A stretch of 64,000 bases of DNA from Bacteroidota bacterium (GCA_023622765.1 JAMNYO010000056.1:1-64000); one strand, 5' to 3'. Positions 17,178-27,422 are shown, counted from the first letter of the stretch. Made by a program: numbers and translations. The notes: generated by a model not told the origin, from the sequence alone.

Positions 17178-18235
17178 TTGTTTGCACGATTGCAACGCTC
17201 GTCATGTTGGTTACCATTTCCTGTAACGCCGATAAAAAAGAGAAGCCCAAGGAGACCGTTCAACAACTGCTCCCCGACGCCCCGGCGGAAGTGACCACCA
17301 TCACGCTTAAAGCCACGGATTTCGAGCATGAACTCGTGAGCAACGGCAAGATCTCGGCGCGCACGGTGGCGGAGCTCAAGTTTCAAACCTCGGAAGTAAT
17401 CGCCCATATTTTCGTGAAAAACGGCTCGCGCGTATCGCCAGGGCAGCGTATCGCCATGCTCGATACCACTTCCATCAACAACCGGGTGGAGCAGGCCAAG
17501 AATGCCTTAGACCGTAGCCGTTTGGAAATGCAGGATGTGCTTATCGGGCAGGGGTACAAGTTGGATAGCTTGGATGCCGTGCCGCCGGAGGTGATGGAAC
17601 TCGCCCGCGTGAAAAGCGGGTTCAACTCGTCGCGAACGCAATTCAACATGGCGAAGCACGACTTGGAACGCGCCACCCTTACCGCGCCCATCGGTGGGGT
17701 CATCGCCAACCTGTTCGCCAAACCGCACACGCTTTCGTCACCAAGCAGCGTGTTTTGCCACATTATCGACACGCGCGGTTTGGAAGTGCAGTTTACCGTG
17801 TTGGAAAACGAGCTCGGGTTTATCAATATCGGCGATAACATGAAAATCGTTCCCTTCTCGATGCCCGGGCTGGAAGTGAGCGGGCGCGTGTCGGAAATTA
17901 ACCCGTGGGTAAACGAAAACGGGATGGTGCACATTAAAGCCAACGTGGATTATCACGCCCGGCTGGTGGAGGGGATGAACGTGCGGGTTAGCACGTTCCG
18001 ATCGGCAGGCAAGCAGTGGGTAGTCCCCAAAACCGCCGTCGTCCTTCGCTCCGGGAAGCAGGTGGTGTTCACGGCCGTCGACGGTAAAGCCATCTGGAAC
18101 TACGTGGATACCGGGTTGGAAAACGCTACCGAGTACACCATCACGAGCGAAACGCTCAAAGAGGGGGATCAAATCATCGTGACCGGGAATATCAACCTGG
18201 CACACGAGGCACCGGTAACGGTCGTAGATAATTGA
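17159..18235 (+). CDS. RND efflux periplasmic adaptor (membrane fusion protein)
   Basis: 358 residues. The lipoprotein signal ends at Cys22 (VTISC). Domains follow the HlyD/AcrA order: a half-barrel and lipoyl segment (ELKFQTSEVIAHIFVKNG, SRVSPGQRIAMLD), a short helical hairpin (about residues 100-160), the second lipoyl half (ATLTAPIGGVIANL) and beta-barrel/proximal domains. It would bridge the RND pump and TolC channel encoded downstream. GC content rises sharply here compared with the propeller array. Its start lies within the tail of the deleted propeller. The propeller gene at 18287 separates it from its pump gene. Confidence 0.9.
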   Translation: MAKHHLIVCTIATLVMLVTISCNADKKEKPKETVQQLLPDAPAEVTTITLKATDFEHELVSNGKISARTVAELKFQTSEVIAHIFVKNGSRVSPGQRIAMLDTTSINNRVEQAKNALDRSRLEMQDVLIGQGYKLDSLDAVPPEVMELARVKSGFNSSRTQFNMAKHDLERATLTAPIGGVIANLFAKPHTLSSPSSVFCHIIDTRGLEVQFTVLENELGFINIGDNMKIVPFSMPGLEVSGRVSEINPWVNENGMVHIKANVDYHARLVEGMNVRVSTFRSAGKQWVVPKTAVVLRSGKQVVFTAVDGKAIWNYVDTGLENATEYTITSETLKEGDQIIVTGNINLAHEAPVTVVDN

Positions 18236-18286
18236 AAGAGATGATAAAATAGAGTGGAATTGGAATAGGATCTTAACGCTTTTGTT

Positions 18287-19432
18287 ATGCATGTAGCACG
18301 TTGCTTCTTGGGGATTGTTATTATGCTGGGTATCACAAGTGGTTGTGTCCAAAAAGAGAAGGTAAAGTATGAAGCGGATTTTCTATCCGTGAAAAGGATT
18401 GATGTCCCAGACAACGTTACCAAAGATGAGATCCGGGATATTATTGAATTGGATTCATATATTCTTTTGTCAAATGAAGCGTTAGTCGGCCGAGTGAAAA
18501 GGATAATTATCCATGATGATGGTATTTACATTCTGGACAGTGAACCCAAGATCATCTGTTTCGACAAGAAGGGTAGGGTGATGTTCAAGATTGACAACCG
18601 GGGCGGCGGGCCAACGGAATATCAAAACTTGAGGGATTTTGCCATTGATGAAAACTCGAAAAGAATCATCGCGTTTGATGATGAAAAAAGAAAGTTGTCA
18701 TTTTATGCATTGAAGACAGGGAAATATTTATCGAGTATGCCAACGCTATACATGGCACCTACCGAGATGGGGTTTATTGACGGCGAGTTCTTTTTCAAAA
18801 ACATTGACGTACGCTTTGAGGTGCAAAAAGATCATCAGTTCTACCTGTTGCATTCAGAGAGCGGGAAGCAAATAGATGCCATGTATCTTCCACACGATGC
18901 GGTCGCGGATTTTAACTTCGACATGGAATCTTTCTTTTACAACGAAAGCCATTTGTTTTTCGTGCGCCCTTTCGACAACATCGTTTACTCAGTGCAAAAA
19001 AAGGGAATACATCCTGTTTTTGAAATTAACCTCCCTAATCCACTGCCATTGAAGAAAGTTGAAGAGAAAATGAGGCCTGTCGAAATACCCAATTCCGGTT
19101 ATGCCTACGGGGTAGGAGACGTGTACGTGGCAGGGAAAATATTGCATTTCACGTTTTCAAAAGATGGTTTTATTGTCACTACCTTTTTTGACTTGTCAAC
19201 GGGTACTTTTTTGTATAATGGCATCCGCGTCTTGGCAGATGCAAGGGAAAAGCTTCCCATCTACTCGTTGATCAACGGGGTTTACGAGGGGAAATTCTTT
19301 GCCCTTGTTTCCGCGCCATCTATCGTTGAAAAAAGAGCGGCACACCCGGGGTTTTTCACCGGAGAATTATCAAAAATCACGGAGGAGGATAACGATGTTT
19401 TGGCATTCTTCACGATGAAACAAACTGAATGA
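18287..19432 (+). CDS. DUF5128-like propeller lipoprotein inside the efflux operon
   Basis: 381 residues. Lipobox at Cys20 (GITSGC). DUF5128-like signatures are LVGRVKRIIIHDDGIYILD, NRGGGPTEYQNLRDFAID and the C-terminal TEEDNDVLAFF. It sits between the adaptor (51 bp upstream) and the RND pump (52 bp downstream) in the same direction, where an adaptor and pump are normally adjacent. Its GC content is intermediate between the two blocks. It either arrived by array spread or contributes to the pump; the sequence alone does not decide. Confidence 0.75.
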   Translation: MHVARCFLGIVIMLGITSGCVQKEKVKYEADFLSVKRIDVPDNVTKDEIRDIIELDSYILLSNEALVGRVKRIIIHDDGIYILDSEPKIICFDKKGRVMFKIDNRGGGPTEYQNLRDFAIDENSKRIIAFDDEKRKLSFYALKTGKYLSSMPTLYMAPTEMGFIDGEFFFKNIDVRFEVQKDHQFYLLHSESGKQIDAMYLPHDAVADFNFDMESFFYNESHLFFVRPFDNIVYSVQKKGIHPVFEINLPNPLPLKKVEEKMRPVEIPNSGYAYGVGDVYVAGKILHFTFSKDGFIVTTFFDLSTGTFLYNGIRVLADAREKLPIYSLINGVYEGKFFALVSAPSIVEKRAAHPGFFTGELSKITEEDNDVLAFFTMKQTE

Positions 19433-19484
19433 TAAACATCTCGTTTCCATTGAAATTATCGGAGACGACTGATAAATAATTAAC

Positions 19485-22400
19485 ATGATAAAATTCCTTC
19501 TTCAACGCCCCATCTCCGTCCTCATGGTGTTCCTGGCATGCGTGATCATCGGCATCATCACCTACAAGACGTTGCCCGTGTCGCTGCTGCCCGATATCGC
19601 CATCCCGGAGATCACGGTGCAGGTAACGGGCGACAACATGTCGGCACGCGAACTGGAGAACAGCGTGGTGAAACCTATTCGCCGGCAATTAATGCAGGTG
19701 GGCAAGCTACGCGACATCCGCAGCGAAACCCGTGACGGCTCCGCCATCGTGCGGATGAAGTTCGACTTCGGTACCAACACCGACTTGGCGTTTATCGAGG
19801 TGAACGAGAAAATTGACGCCGCGATGAACAGCTTGCCCCGCGACTTTCGCCGCCCCCGCGTGATCAAGGCAAGCGCATCGGACCTTCCCGTGTTTTACCT
19901 GAACCTTACCCTGAAAGACGACATACCTTACAGGCCTACCGATGAGCAGAAGTTCTTGGACCTGTCGGACTTCGCCGACAACGTGGTCAAACGACGCATC
20001 GAGCAACTGCCCGAGGTGGCCATGGCAGACATGACCGGGCTGATGTACCGGCACCTTCAGATCGTGCCCGACCTGAACAAGCTGGAGTCTGCCTCGATAA
20101 CCTTGAACGATATAGAAAACACCCTGGCGGCCAACAATATCGAGCCGGGTAGCATGACCGTGCTCGATGGTTACTACGAGTACAACATCAAGTTCTCGTC
20201 GCTGCTGCGCACGCCCGAGGATGTCCGGGACATTTACCTCCGAAAGGGCGACCGCATGTTTCAACTCAAGGATTTGGCGACAATAGAGGTGGTTCGCCAA
20301 CCCGAGACCGGGCTGTCGCTTATCGGCGGGAAACGGGCCATAACGCTGGGCGTGATCAAACAGGCGGACGAGACGATGAAAAGCTTGAAGCAATCGCTCA
20401 ACAGAACGATTAACAGCTTGAAGCGTACCTACCCGGACGTGCAGTTTACCGTGAACCGCAACCAAACAGAGCTGCTGGATTACACCATCGCCAGCCTGCG
20501 GGAAAACCTCACGCTGGGCTTCCTGCTCGTCTTCATCGTGGCGCTGCTCTTCCTGGGCGATGCCAAATCGCCTATCATCATCGGGATAACCATGATCACC
20601 GCCCTGCTCACCACCTTTATCTTTTTCTACCTTTTCGGGCAGTCGCTCAACATCATCACCCTCTCGGGGCTTATCCTCGCCGTGGGGATGATGATAGACA
20701 GCGCCATCATCGTCACCGACATCATCACCCAATACCGGATGCAGGGCTACTCGCTGGAGGAGTCGTGCGTCAAGGGAACCAACGAGGTGATCACGCCCGT
20801 GCTCAGCTCCACGCTTACCACCATCGCCGTGTTCGTGCCGCTGGTGTTCATGAGCGGGATAGCCGGGGCCATCTTCTTCGCGCAGGCGTTCGCCGTGAGC
20901 GTGGGACTGCTTATCTCGTACTTCACGGGGATCATCATGCTGCCCGTGCTCTACAAGTTGGTGTACGGGATGAAGCTTCGTTCCAACAAGGTGAGCGACT
21001 TCTTCGCCCGAACGCAACAAGTTGCCGACAAGTGGATATACGCGTGGCACAAGAGATGGTTTACCTTCGCGTTCAAGCATAAAGTGTTGGTTTTCGCCAT
21101 CGTCGCCCTGGCTATTCCCGTGTGTGTATTGATGTCGCGTCTCATGCCCCGTTCGTCGATGCCCCGCATCCATTACACCGAGACCGTGGCGAAGGTGGAG
21201 TGGAACGAGAACATACACGTGGACGAGAACAAGGAGCGTGTTTTCCGGTTAATGCAATCGACAGACGGGCTGACGGTCGAGCACTCGGGATACGTGGGAC
21301 ATAGGCAATACCTGTTGGACAAGGAGAACGACCTCTCGCCGTCGGAAGCGCAGCTCTACTTCAGCACCGGTAAATCGGCGCGACTCGAGACGCTGAAGCA
21401 ACATGTTGCCGAATGGGTGAGGGCGAACTACCCGCGGGCCGTGGTGACGTTCACGCCGCCCGAGAACGTGTTCGAGAAGATTTTCGATACCTCCGAGGCC
21501 AAGGTAATCCTGCAACTCTACCCCGCCAACAGCGAGGAGGTGCCTGATGCCGAAACCATCCGCGCCACGGAGCGAAAGCTGCTTGCCGCCACCGGGGAGC
21601 AAGCCGAGGGGGTGCCCTTCGAGCAACAATACACCATAAACATCGACAAGGAGAAGTTGTCGCTTTACGGCGTGAATCACGGCGAAGTGTACCGCACGCT
21701 GCGCACCGCCTTCCGCGAAAATCAAATCGCCGTGCTGCGCTCCTTCCAGCAGTACCTGCCCATCTCGCTGGCGGGCAAACAGCAGACCGTGGAGCGGGTG
21801 CTGCGAGAAACGCTGGTTCCCACGTACCGGGGGAACGCGATGATACCGCTGCAATCGCTCGTGAGCGTGCACCGGGGCGAAGATGTCAAGACCATCGTCG
21901 CGGGGAAGAACGGGGAGTATATCCCGATGAACTACCACGATACCGACCATCCCGAAGCGCTGATCAAGAACGCCGAAACGGTCATCAAGCAAGACAACGC
22001 GTGGGAAGCCGTTTTCTCGGGGAGCTTCTTTTCCAACAAAAAGATGTTGGGCGAGCTGGTGATCGTTCTCCTGGTCTCTGTACTGATGATGTACTTCATC
22101 CTCTCCTCGCAGTTCGAGAACTTCGTGCAGCCGCTGATCGTGCTGGTAGAGATCCCCATTGACATCGCGTGCGCGCTCGTGCTGATCTGGGCGACGGGAC
22201 ACACGCTCAGCCTGATGAGCGCCATCGGGTTGATCGTGTCGAGCGGCGTCATCATCAACGACAGTATCTTGAAGATCGACATGATCAATAACCTGCGCAA
22301 GCAGGGGGTGCCATTAGTGGAAGCGATATTCAGGGGCGGGGTGAAAAGGCTGCGGGCCATTATCATGACCACGCTCACCACCATTTTCGCCCTGGTGCCG

Positions 22401-22589
22401 CTGCTCTTCTCGTTCGACCTGGGCTCGGAGTTGCAGAAACCGCTCGCCATCGGGATGATCGGGACGATGGTAGTGGGGGTGCTGGTGAGCCTCTTCATCG
22501 TTCCGGTAATCTACTGGGCGATATATGGAGGTCGGAAGACGGAAGACGGAAACCTGAAGTGGGATCTAGAGAATCTACCCATTAGTTAG
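19485..22589 (+). CDS. RND efflux permease (AcrB/MdtB-like), first copy
   Basis: 1034 residues, full length for an inner-membrane RND exporter: 12 predicted helices and two large periplasmic loops. MIKFLLQRPISVLMVFL is the classic start. In TM4 the proton-relay segment reads MMIDSAIIVTD, keeping one Asp (about residue 405) with Ser in place of the second Asp of AcrB. The TM10 segment SGVIINDSIL has no Lys at the position of AcrB K940. Substrate unknown. GC-rich, in one operon with the adaptor, TolC-like channel and a second RND permease. Confidence 0.92.
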   Translation: MIKFLLQRPISVLMVFLACVIIGIITYKTLPVSLLPDIAIPEITVQVTGDNMSARELENSVVKPIRRQLMQVGKLRDIRSETRDGSAIVRMKFDFGTNTDLAFIEVNEKIDAAMNSLPRDFRRPRVIKASASDLPVFYLNLTLKDDIPYRPTDEQKFLDLSDFADNVVKRRIEQLPEVAMADMTGLMYRHLQIVPDLNKLESASITLNDIENTLAANNIEPGSMTVLDGYYEYNIKFSSLLRTPEDVRDIYLRKGDRMFQLKDLATIEVVRQPETGLSLIGGKRAITLGVIKQADETMKSLKQSLNRTINSLKRTYPDVQFTVNRNQTELLDYTIASLRENLTLGFLLVFIVALLFLGDAKSPIIIGITMITALLTTFIFFYLFGQSLNIITLSGLILAVGMMIDSAIIVTDIITQYRMQGYSLEESCVKGTNEVITPVLSSTLTTIAVFVPLVFMSGIAGAIFFAQAFAVSVGLLISYFTGIIMLPVLYKLVYGMKLRSNKVSDFFARTQQVADKWIYAWHKRWFTFAFKHKVLVFAIVALAIPVCVLMSRLMPRSSMPRIHYTETVAKVEWNENIHVDENKERVFRLMQSTDGLTVEHSGYVGHRQYLLDKENDLSPSEAQLYFSTGKSARLETLKQHVAEWVRANYPRAVVTFTPPENVFEKIFDTSEAKVILQLYPANSEEVPDAETIRATERKLLAATGEQAEGVPFEQQYTINIDKEKLSLYGVNHGEVYRTLRTAFRENQIAVLRSFQQYLPISLAGKQQTVERVLRETLVPTYRGNAMIPLQSLVSVHRGEDVKTIVAGKNGEYIPMNYHDTDHPEALIKNAETVIKQDNAWEAVFSGSFFSNKKMLGELVIVLLVSVLMMYFILSSQFENFVQPLIVLVEIPIDIACALVLIWATGHTLSLMSAIGLIVSSGVIINDSILKIDMINNLRKQGVPLVEAIFRGGVKRLRAIIMTTLTTIFALVPLLFSFDLGSELQKPLAIGMIGTMVVGVLVSLFIVPVIYWAIYGGRKTEDGNLKWDLENLPIS

Positions 22590-22633
22590 CGTGGCAACGT
22601 GATAAACAGATATCGATTTTAAAAAAACACAAG

Positions 22634-24136
22634 ATGAAATATACTCGAAAGATGAAATATACCCGTTTGTTGCTTCTTTTCGCGGTTATGGTTCGCTTTG
22701 GCTTGACGACCGTGTCCGCCCAGCAAAGCGAGATCACCCTCGACTTGCAGCGTACCGTCGAGCTGGCGAACGACAGCTCGCTCTCGGCTTTTCGTGCCAA
22801 GAACATGTACATGGCCAGTTACTGGGCGTACCGCTCCTACCGGGCGGCGCGGCTGCCGTCGCTCACGCTCTACACCACGCCGCTGCGCTACAACCGCGAC
22901 TTCACGCGCCGGTACGATTCGGGGCAAAACATCGACGTGTACCGCCGCCAGCAGTCGCTCTACTCTTACGGGAACCTCGCCGCGCAGCAGAACTTCGACC
23001 TCACGGGCGGTACCTTCTTCGTGGATACCGAGCTGGGGTACATCCGCAACTTCGGCGACCAGGCACGCGCCCAGTTCAGCAGCGTGCCCATCCGCGTCGG
23101 CTACCGGCAAGACCTGCTGGGCTACAACCGTTTCAAGTGGGAGAAGAAGATAGAGCCGTTGAAGTTCGAGAGGGCGAAAAAGGAGCTGATCGTCAACCTG
23201 GAGGCCACGGCGGAAACCGCGTCGGGCTACTTCTTCGACCTGGCGATGGCACAAGCCGAGTACGAGTTGGCGGTGGAAAACCAACGCAACTCGGAGCGGT
23301 TATACCAAATAGGGGAGGAGAGACAGAAGATCGCTTCCATCGGGCAATCAGAACTGCTGACGCTGAAGCTTGACCGCGTGAACGCGCGAAACTCGCTGCA
23401 AAACGCGGAGATCCAGCTTAAAAGGGCGATGTTCGCCTTGGCGGCGTACCTCAACCTGGACAAGAACACGAGGATAACACTGCAGCTGCCCGATTACCCG
23501 AAAGATATCCTCGTGGACGTGGACAACGCGCTGATGTTAGCCAAAGAGAACAACCCGCGATACCTGGAGAATAAGCAACGTGTTCTGGAGTCGCGACAAA
23601 CGCTCGACCGTACCCGCCGCGAATCGCTGTTCAGCGCGGGGCTCTCGGCCAGCGTGGGGTTTAACCAGGTCGCCTCCACCTTTCGTGACGTGTTCCGCCA
23701 CCCGCTGGAGCAAGATATACTGGCCGTCACGCTGACCGTACCGATCGTGGACTGGGGCGTGCGCAAGGGGCGTTACAACATGGCGAAAAACAACTTGAAC
23801 ATCACGGAGCTGTCGGCACAGGAAAATGAGATCCGCCTGGAAGAGGACGTGATCATGACCGTGGGCGACTTCTCGGTGCAGCAACAGATGATTCGCAGCG
23901 CCGAGGAGGCGATGGAGCTGGCCAAGCTGGCACAAGATCAGACACAGGAGAGGTTTATCATCGGCAAGGCGGACATCAACAGCCTCACGCTCTCCACCAA
24001 CCGGCGCCAGCAAGCGCAACGCAATTACATCTCCGCCTTGCGAAACTACTGGCAGAGCTACTTCAAGCTGCGGAGGCTGACGTTGTACGACTTTGAAAAG
24101 AACAGGCCGATTGAAGTGGATTTTAACGTGAAGTAG
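22634..24136 (+). CDS. TolC-family outer-membrane channel
   Basis: 500 residues. The signal peptide ends near FGLTTVSAQQ. The alpha-helical TolC repeat pattern follows (LDLQRTVELANDSSLSAFRAKN, NPRYLENKQRVLESRQTLDRT, and a repeat near residue 440, IGKADINSLTLSTNRRQQA). The first codons are duplicated in tandem (MKYTR twice), so both 22634 and 22652 are possible starts. It lies between two RND permeases and would serve both as the outer-membrane exit duct. Confidence 0.9.
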   Translation: MKYTRKMKYTRLLLLFAVMVRFGLTTVSAQQSEITLDLQRTVELANDSSLSAFRAKNMYMASYWAYRSYRAARLPSLTLYTTPLRYNRDFTRRYDSGQNIDVYRRQQSLYSYGNLAAQQNFDLTGGTFFVDTELGYIRNFGDQARAQFSSVPIRVGYRQDLLGYNRFKWEKKIEPLKFERAKKELIVNLEATAETASGYFFDLAMAQAEYELAVENQRNSERLYQIGEERQKIASIGQSELLTLKLDRVNARNSLQNAEIQLKRAMFALAAYLNLDKNTRITLQLPDYPKDILVDVDNALMLAKENNPRYLENKQRVLESRQTLDRTRRESLFSAGLSASVGFNQVASTFRDVFRHPLEQDILAVTLTVPIVDWGVRKGRYNMAKNNLNITELSAQENEIRLEEDVIMTVGDFSVQQQMIRSAEEAMELAKLAQDQTQERFIIGKADINSLTLSTNRRQQAQRNYISALRNYWQSYFKLRRLTLYDFEKNRPIEVDFNVK

Positions 24137-24178
24137 TCATCGTCTTCCGATCTCCAATCGTAAATCTTGCATTGATTA

Positions 24179-27100
24179 ATGTCCGAAAAAAAATCCATAT
24201 CCCCCTTTACCGTTATCGTTGCTTTCCTCAGCATCGCGTTAATGGGTGTAGCCCTTATCCCGTTGCTGCCGATCAAGCTGGCACCGTCGCGTACCTTGCC
24301 CAGCCTGACGGTCAACTTCTCGATGCCCGGCAACGCCGCCCGCGTCGTGGAGATGGAAGCCACCTCCAAGCTGGAGGCGATGTTGGCACGCGTGAGCGGC
24401 GTGAGAAGCATCACCTCCACGTCGGGGAACGGCTGGGGAAGCATAACCCTTTCACTGGACAAACACACGCCCGTCGATGCCGCCCGCTTTGAAGCCTCCA
24501 CCATCGTGCGCCAAACGTGGCACGATCTGCCCCGGGAAGTCACCTATCCCTACATCACGGTGCGGCATCCCGACGAGAACGCTTCGCGACCGTTCATGAC
24601 CTTCACGGTTAACTCGGCCGCCACGCCCATCGTCATTCAAAATTATACCGAAAACACCATCAAGCAGCGACTCAGCGATATAGCCGGCCTCTACAAGATA
24701 GAGGTTCGGGGGGCCACGCCGATGGAGTGGCAGTTGACCTACGACAATGACCAACTGCAAGCGCTGGGGATAACGCTGAACGATATCCGCCAAGCCATTT
24801 CGACGTACTACTCTACTACTTTCCTGGGGATGGCGGAAACGGAAGGCGTGGACGACACGCCCTCGTGGATACGCATCATGTTGGCGTCAGGCAACGATAA
24901 CAGCCCGTTCGATGCCTCGGCCATCACCGTGATAAACAGCGACGGCACGCTTATCCGATTGGATCAACTGGTGAAAGTGATGCATGCCGAGCAGGAACCC
25001 ACCAGCTACTACCGTATCAACGGGCTGAACTCCATCTACCTATCGCTCACGGCAGAGGAGACGGCCAACCAGCTCCGCCTGAGCAAGCAGGTGCACGAGG
25101 CCATCGACGAGATCCGCGGCAACCTCCCGCCCGGTTACGAGATCTACAACAGCTACGATGCCACGGAGTACATCCAGGCCGAGCTCAACAAGATTTACCT
25201 GCGAAGCGGGTTGACGGTGCTTATCCTGCTGCTTTTCGTGTTGTTGATCACCCGGAACACGCGTTACCTGTTCCTCATCGCCGTCACGCTGGCAATCAAC
25301 CTTGCCCTTGCCGTCATCTTTTACTACCTGTTCAAGCTGGAGATCCAGCTCTACTCGCTGGCGGGAATCACCATCTCGCTCAGCCTGATCATCGACAACA
25401 CCATCATCATGACCGACCACCTGGTGCATCGGAAAAACCGGAATGCCTTCATGCCCATCATGGCGGCAACGATGACCACGGTGGGGGCGCTGTCGATCAT
25501 CTTTTTCCTGGACGAGAAGATTCGGCTCAACTTGCAGGACTTCGCCGCCGTGGTGATGATCAACCTGTCGGTATCGCTGTTCGTTGCGCTCTTCTTCGTG
25601 CCGGCCATGGTGGAGAAGATCAAGCTGAAGAAACGCTCGCCGCTGAAAAGGCGGGGCTTGCTCCGGCGTCTGCCCGTGCACCCGCGCCGGTTGACGATTT
25701 ACTTCAACCGCTTCTACAGTGCGATGATTCGGTTGCTGTGCAGACGCAAGTGGATTCCCTTCACGGCAATCGTCTTGATTTTCGGCTTGCCCGTTTTCCT
25801 CCTCCCCGAAAAAATCGAAAAGGATACCGCCTTCGCCAAGCAATACAACAAGATTTTCGATAACGTCACCTACAGGGAGAAGGTGAAACCCGTTGTGAAC
25901 AAGGCACTGGGCGGGACATTGCGCCTGTTCGCGGAGAAAGTATACCAAGGCAGCTATTTCACCCGCAACGAGGAGGTGGTGCTGACCATCACCGCGTCGA
26001 TGCCCAACGGGACTACCCTGCCGCAAATGAACGCGCTGGTTGAAAAGATGGAGCGCTACCTGAGCGGTTTCCCCGAGATCCGCCAGTTCCAGACCGACAT
26101 TCCCAACGCGCGGAGGGCATCCATCCAGGTCTTTTTCAACAAGGAGTCGGAACGGAGCGGTTTCCCGTACCTGCTTAGAAGCAACGTTATCAGTAAAGCA
26201 TTGACACTGGGAGGCGGCAGTTGGAGCGTTTACGGCTTGCAAGACCAAGGTTTCAGCAACGACGTGAGGGAAACTGCCGGGAGTTACCGCGTGAGGCTTT
26301 ACGGCTACAATTACGATGAGCTGACCGCGTGGGCGGACACGCTGAAAAATCGCTTGTTGACCTACCGGCGGATAAAAGAAGTATTGATCAACTCCAACTT
26401 CTCGTGGTACAAGGACGATTACCGCGAGTTCTCGTTCGATTTGAACAAGCAGCGGTTGGCTTCCGAGGGAATTTTGCCGCGAGAGCTGTTCGCCTCACTG
26501 CAACCGGTATTCGCCAACAACGTGATGGCGGGTTCGTTGATCCTCGATGGTGAACGGGAAAACATCAAGCTGGCGAGCCGCCAAAGCAGAGAGTACGATA
26601 TTTGGGCGTTGCAGTACGTATCGCGTAATATCGGGAACAGGATGTACCGTTTAAGCGAGTTGGCGGATATAGCCAAAGGGCAGGCGCCACGGGAAGTGGT
26701 CAAGGAAAACCAGCAGTACCGTTTGTCGTTGCAGTTCGATTACATCGGTGCCAGCACGCAGGCAGACCGCGTGCTCGATCGCGAGGTGAAAGCACTTCAA
26801 GAGATCCTGCCGATGGGCTACACGGCCCGGGTAGATCGCCCCAACTGGGGCTGGAGCAGGAAAGACAACAAGCAATATTGGCTTATCGGCTTGCTGATCG
26901 TGATCATATTCTTCACTACCTCCGTGTTGTTTAACTCCGTGAAACAGCCGCTGGCGGTGATTTTCATTATTCCCGTCTCGTTCATCGGGGTGTTCCTCAC
27001 GTTTTACCTGTTCAAGCTGAACTTCGACCAGGGGGGCTTCGCGTCGTTTATCCTGCTCTCGGGCATCACCGTGAACGCGAGCATCTACATCACGAACGAC

Positions 27101-27352
27101 TACAACCTGATTCGCCGAAAACGTCCCGGGCTGTCGTCGTTGCAAGCCTACATCAAGGCGTGGAACTCCAAGATTATCCCCATCTTCCTCACGGTGGTTT
27201 CTACCATGCTGGGCTTTATCCCCTTCATGGTGGGCACTTCCAAGGAGGCGTTCTGGTTCCCGCTGGCATCGGGAACCATCGGGGGATTGGCCATGTCGAT
27301 CGTGGGGATATTCATCTTCTTGCCGTTGATGATGGTGAAGAGGGAAAAGTGA
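24179..27352 (+). CDS. RND efflux permease, second copy
   Basis: 1057 residues, full length. It diverges strongly from the first permease. TM4 reads LSLIIDNTIIMTD: one Asp near residue 406, Asn in place of the second. TM10 (GITVNASIYIT) again lacks the AcrB-like Lys. The internal FNKESERSGFPYLLRSN region is typical of Bacteroidota RND proteins. It begins 43 bp after the channel gene and ends the operon. Two different permeases with one adaptor suggest a mixed trimer, as in MdtBC, or alternative pumps. The first is inferred by analogy only. Confidence 0.9.
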   Translation: MSEKKSISPFTVIVAFLSIALMGVALIPLLPIKLAPSRTLPSLTVNFSMPGNAARVVEMEATSKLEAMLARVSGVRSITSTSGNGWGSITLSLDKHTPVDAARFEASTIVRQTWHDLPREVTYPYITVRHPDENASRPFMTFTVNSAATPIVIQNYTENTIKQRLSDIAGLYKIEVRGATPMEWQLTYDNDQLQALGITLNDIRQAISTYYSTTFLGMAETEGVDDTPSWIRIMLASGNDNSPFDASAITVINSDGTLIRLDQLVKVMHAEQEPTSYYRINGLNSIYLSLTAEETANQLRLSKQVHEAIDEIRGNLPPGYEIYNSYDATEYIQAELNKIYLRSGLTVLILLLFVLLITRNTRYLFLIAVTLAINLALAVIFYYLFKLEIQLYSLAGITISLSLIIDNTIIMTDHLVHRKNRNAFMPIMAATMTTVGALSIIFFLDEKIRLNLQDFAAVVMINLSVSLFVALFFVPAMVEKIKLKKRSPLKRRGLLRRLPVHPRRLTIYFNRFYSAMIRLLCRRKWIPFTAIVLIFGLPVFLLPEKIEKDTAFAKQYNKIFDNVTYREKVKPVVNKALGGTLRLFAEKVYQGSYFTRNEEVVLTITASMPNGTTLPQMNALVEKMERYLSGFPEIRQFQTDIPNARRASIQVFFNKESERSGFPYLLRSNVISKALTLGGGSWSVYGLQDQGFSNDVRETAGSYRVRLYGYNYDELTAWADTLKNRLLTYRRIKEVLINSNFSWYKDDYREFSFDLNKQRLASEGILPRELFASLQPVFANNVMAGSLILDGERENIKLASRQSREYDIWALQYVSRNIGNRMYRLSELADIAKGQAPREVVKENQQYRLSLQFDYIGASTQADRVLDREVKALQEILPMGYTARVDRPNWGWSRKDNKQYWLIGLLIVIIFFTTSVLFNSVKQPLAVIFIIPVSFIGVFLTFYLFKLNFDQGGFASFILLSGITVNASIYITNDYNLIRRKRPGLSSLQAYIKAWNSKIIPIFLTVVSTMLGFIPFMVGTSKEAFWFPLASGTIGGLAMSIVGIFIFLPLMMVKREK

Positions 27353-27422
27353 AAAGTGAGAATCGATTGTTGCCTGTAAACCTTCACTTAATACCGCTTT
27401 TTGAAACTGCCGGCAAATAAAT

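Noticed and set aside
17738..18352. A 204-codon minus-strand frame over the adaptor/propeller junction
   Set aside because: It is antisense to the adaptor, has low-complexity His/Pro-rich composition, and has no promoter.
19707..21218. A 503-codon open frame on the minus strand inside the first RND gene
   Set aside because: It is antisense to a clear, full-length RND permease, its His/Arg/Asp-rich composition is what a GC-rich shadow frame gives, and it has no recognisable domain or start signal. The same applies to 21249-22202 and 25040-26248 on the minus strand.
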